Shown: piece after piece, positions 62,714 to 64,000 of the stretch
How the letters are laid out: each line of letters starts with the position of its first letter
Numbering within the stretch: the first letter of the stretch is position 1
Assembly: GCF_021129215.1 (NCBI RefSeq)
Contig: NZ_JAJOLP010000001.1
Location: 1,860,001 to 1,924,000, forward strand
Source of the DNA: Agromyces sp. S2-1-8
Lineage (GTDB): Bacteria > Actinomycetota > Actinomycetes > Actinomycetales > Microbacteriaceae
Length of the DNA stretch: 64,000 nucleotides
Direction of reading: 5' to 3'
Position numbers and translations under genes: made by a program
The notes under the pieces: generated by a model
The model's input: only the letters and a program-made list of their open reading frames with translations
Told to the model about the DNA's origin: nothing
The model's database searches: none

Positions 62714-64000
62714 ATGACCGACCAGAACCTCGCGATCATCGTCCTCGCCGCCGGCCAGGGCACCCGCATGAAGTCGTCCCTGCCGAAGATGCTGCACCCG
62801 ATCGCGGGCACGCCGCTCGTCGGCCACGTGCTCGCCACGGCGAAGGCGCTCGACGCGGCGCACGTGCTCGCCGTCGTGCGGCACGAGCGCGACCGCGTCG
62901 CCGCCGCCGTCGAGGCCGAGTTCCCGGGCATCGTCATCGTCGACCAGGACGAGGTCGACGGTACCGGCCGCGCCGTGGAGCTCGCCGTCGCCGCCCTGCC
63001 CGACGACTTCGACGGCGACGTGCTCGTCCTGAACGGCGACGTGCCGCTGCTCGACGCCGACACCCTCGCCGGGTTCCTCGAGCAGCACCGCGGCACGGCC
63101 TCCGCCGCGTCCGTGCTCTCGGCCGTCTACGACGACCCCACGGGCTACGGTCGCATCGTGCGCGGCGACTCGGGTGCCTTCGACCGCATCGTGGAGCAGA
63201 AGGACGCCAGCGAGGCCGAGCGGGCGATCGCCGAGATCAACGCCGGCATCTACGCCTTCGGCGCCTCGGCGCTGCGCGACCAGCTCGCGAACCTCACGAC
63301 CGACAACGCGCAGGGCGAGAAGTACCTGACCGACGTCATCGGGCTGCTCCGCGCGGCGGGCTCGGAAGTCGAGGCCGTGCCCGTGTCCGAGCCGTGGCTC
63401 GTCGCGGGCGTCAACGACCGCGCACAGCTGTCGGAGACCGCGGCACGGCTCAACGCGCTCATCGTTCGCGGCTGGCAGCTCGCCGGCGTCACGATCGACG
63501 ACCCCGCGACGACGTGGATCGACCTGGCCGTGAAGATCGAACCCGACGTGACGATCCGCCCCGGCACCCAGCTCAAGGGGGCGACCCTCATCGAGACCGG
63601 CGCGATCGTGGGTCCCGACTCGACCCTCGTCGACTGCGAGGTCGGTGCCGGCGCCCACGTGAAGCGCACCGACGCCACGCTCGCCGTGATCGGCGCCGGC
63701 GCGACCGTCGGCCCGTGGTCGTACCTGCGCCCCGGCACGGTGCTCGGCGCCGACGGCAAGATCGGGGCGTTCGTCGAGTCGAAGAACACGACGATCGGCG
63801 AGGGCAGCAAGGTGCCGCACCTCTCGTACGTCGGCGACGCGACCATCGGCCGCGGCGTGAACCTCGGCGCCGGCACGATCACCGCGAACTACGACGACGT
63901 CAACAAGCACCGCACCGAGATCGCCGACGAGGTGCACACGAGTTCGCACACCGTGCTCGTCGCGCCCGTTAGGCTTGGTCCCGGAGCGAAGACCGGCGCA
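62714..64000 (+). CDS. glmU: Bifunctional GlcNAc-1-P uridyltransferase / glucosamine-1-P acetyltransferase, cut by window end
   Basis: The first 429 codons are present. The N-terminal uridyltransferase has LAAGQGTRMKSSLPK at residues 11-25 and LNGDVPLL near residue 107. The C-terminal part is a left-handed beta-helix of hexapeptide repeats (from about residue 265), with GAFVESKNTTIGEGSKVPHLSYVGDATIG and NYDDVNKHRTEI, the acetyltransferase active site. It makes UDP-GlcNAc for peptidoglycan. ATG 62714 has CAGGAAG 6 bp upstream. The reading frame is still open at the end of the window. Confidence 0.95.
   Translation, partial: MTDQNLAIIVLAAGQGTRMKSSLPKMLHPIAGTPLVGHVLATAKALDAAHVLAVVRHERDRVAAAVEAEFPGIVIVDQDEVDGTGRAVELAVAALPDDFDGDVLVLNGDVPLLDADTLAGFLEQHRGTASAASVLSAVYDDPTGYGRIVRGDSGAFDRIVEQKDASEAERAIAEINAGIYAFGASALRDQLANLTTDNAQGEKYLTDVIGLLRAAGSEVEAVPVSEPWLVAGVNDRAQLSETAARLNALIVRGWQLAGVTIDDPATTWIDLAVKIEPDVTIRPGTQLKGATLIETGAIVGPDSTLVDCEVGAGAHVKRTDATLAVIGAGATVGPWSYLRPGTVLGADGKIGAFVESKNTTIGEGSKVPHLSYVGDATIGRGVNLGAGTITANYDDVNKHRTEIADEVHTSSHTVLVAPVRLGPGAKTGA

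Overview
The window is about 72% G+C and reads as chromosome of an actinobacterium, most likely a member of the Microbacteriaceae (Agromyces/Microbacterium-like). The support is codon use saturated with G/C at third positions, many GTG starts, many start codons lying 6-8 bp after a TAnnnT hexamer (leaderless transcription), an actinobacterial-type SOS box, a DUF222/HNH (13E12-type) gene and a guanidine-III riboswitch. The assignment is by inference; there is no rRNA in the window.

Layout. 1-10950: end of an MFS exporter, an AlkD-like repair glycosylase, a divergent NAD(P)-binding reductase / flavin monooxygenase pair, a K+/H+ antiporter operon with an AlaX-type editing protein, an acyl-CoA dehydrogenase, a DUF4349 lipoprotein, an aldo-keto reductase and an MFS transporter. 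11096-13892: promoter and three-gene operon for a polar amino acid ABC importer, closed by a hairpin shared with the convergent hrpA helicase. 18000-31253: mostly housekeeping enzymes (DUF1684, aldo-keto reductase, DUF255 thioredoxin-like, DUF3054, PnuC, hydrolase, methyltransferase, J-domain/NERD fusion, M18 aminopeptidase, two rhodaneses, serine dehydratase). 31446-38432: DrrAB-like ABC exporter, a 1116-residue SARP/AfsR-like regulator and GNAT acetyltransferases. 38501-43185: CoA-binding protein with O-acetylhomoserine sulfhydrylase, a guanidine-III riboswitch with gdx, and a TetR-type regulator divergent from an oxidoreductase with two matching palindromic operators. 43192-54264: a conserved housekeeping block (protein mannosyltransferase, rsmI, metG, tatD, rsmA, ispE, ABC-F). 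54448-57173: methionine importer metQ-metN-metI. 57537-64000: an SOS-type DUF222/HNH gene interrupted upstream by an insertion sequence, a hypothetical gene, a MarR regulator, tRNA-Gln(TTG) and the start of glmU.

The most unusual region is 59082-61170: a 2.1-kb IS1595-family element with 24-bp inverted ends that carries a lipoprotein gene and a three-helix membrane protein gene besides its transposase. It sits inside what was a TCGAAC-N4-GTTCGA SOS box. Because the element begins TC and ends GA, both junctions rebuild GAAC-N4-GTTC, and the rebuilt right-hand box abuts the transposase promoter.

A second theme is tandem duplication at gene ends. The last 55 bp of the MFS gene (including its stop codon) and about the last 65 bp of a GNAT gene (including its stop codon) are each repeated twice more just downstream. 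The 5' region of metG is preceded by three diverged copies of its promoter segment. 35-bp repeats follow metI, and an 8-bp repeat starts on the base after the metQ stop. Start codons were chosen from ribosome binding sites or leaderless -10 spacing; functions come from recognised motifs, without database searches.
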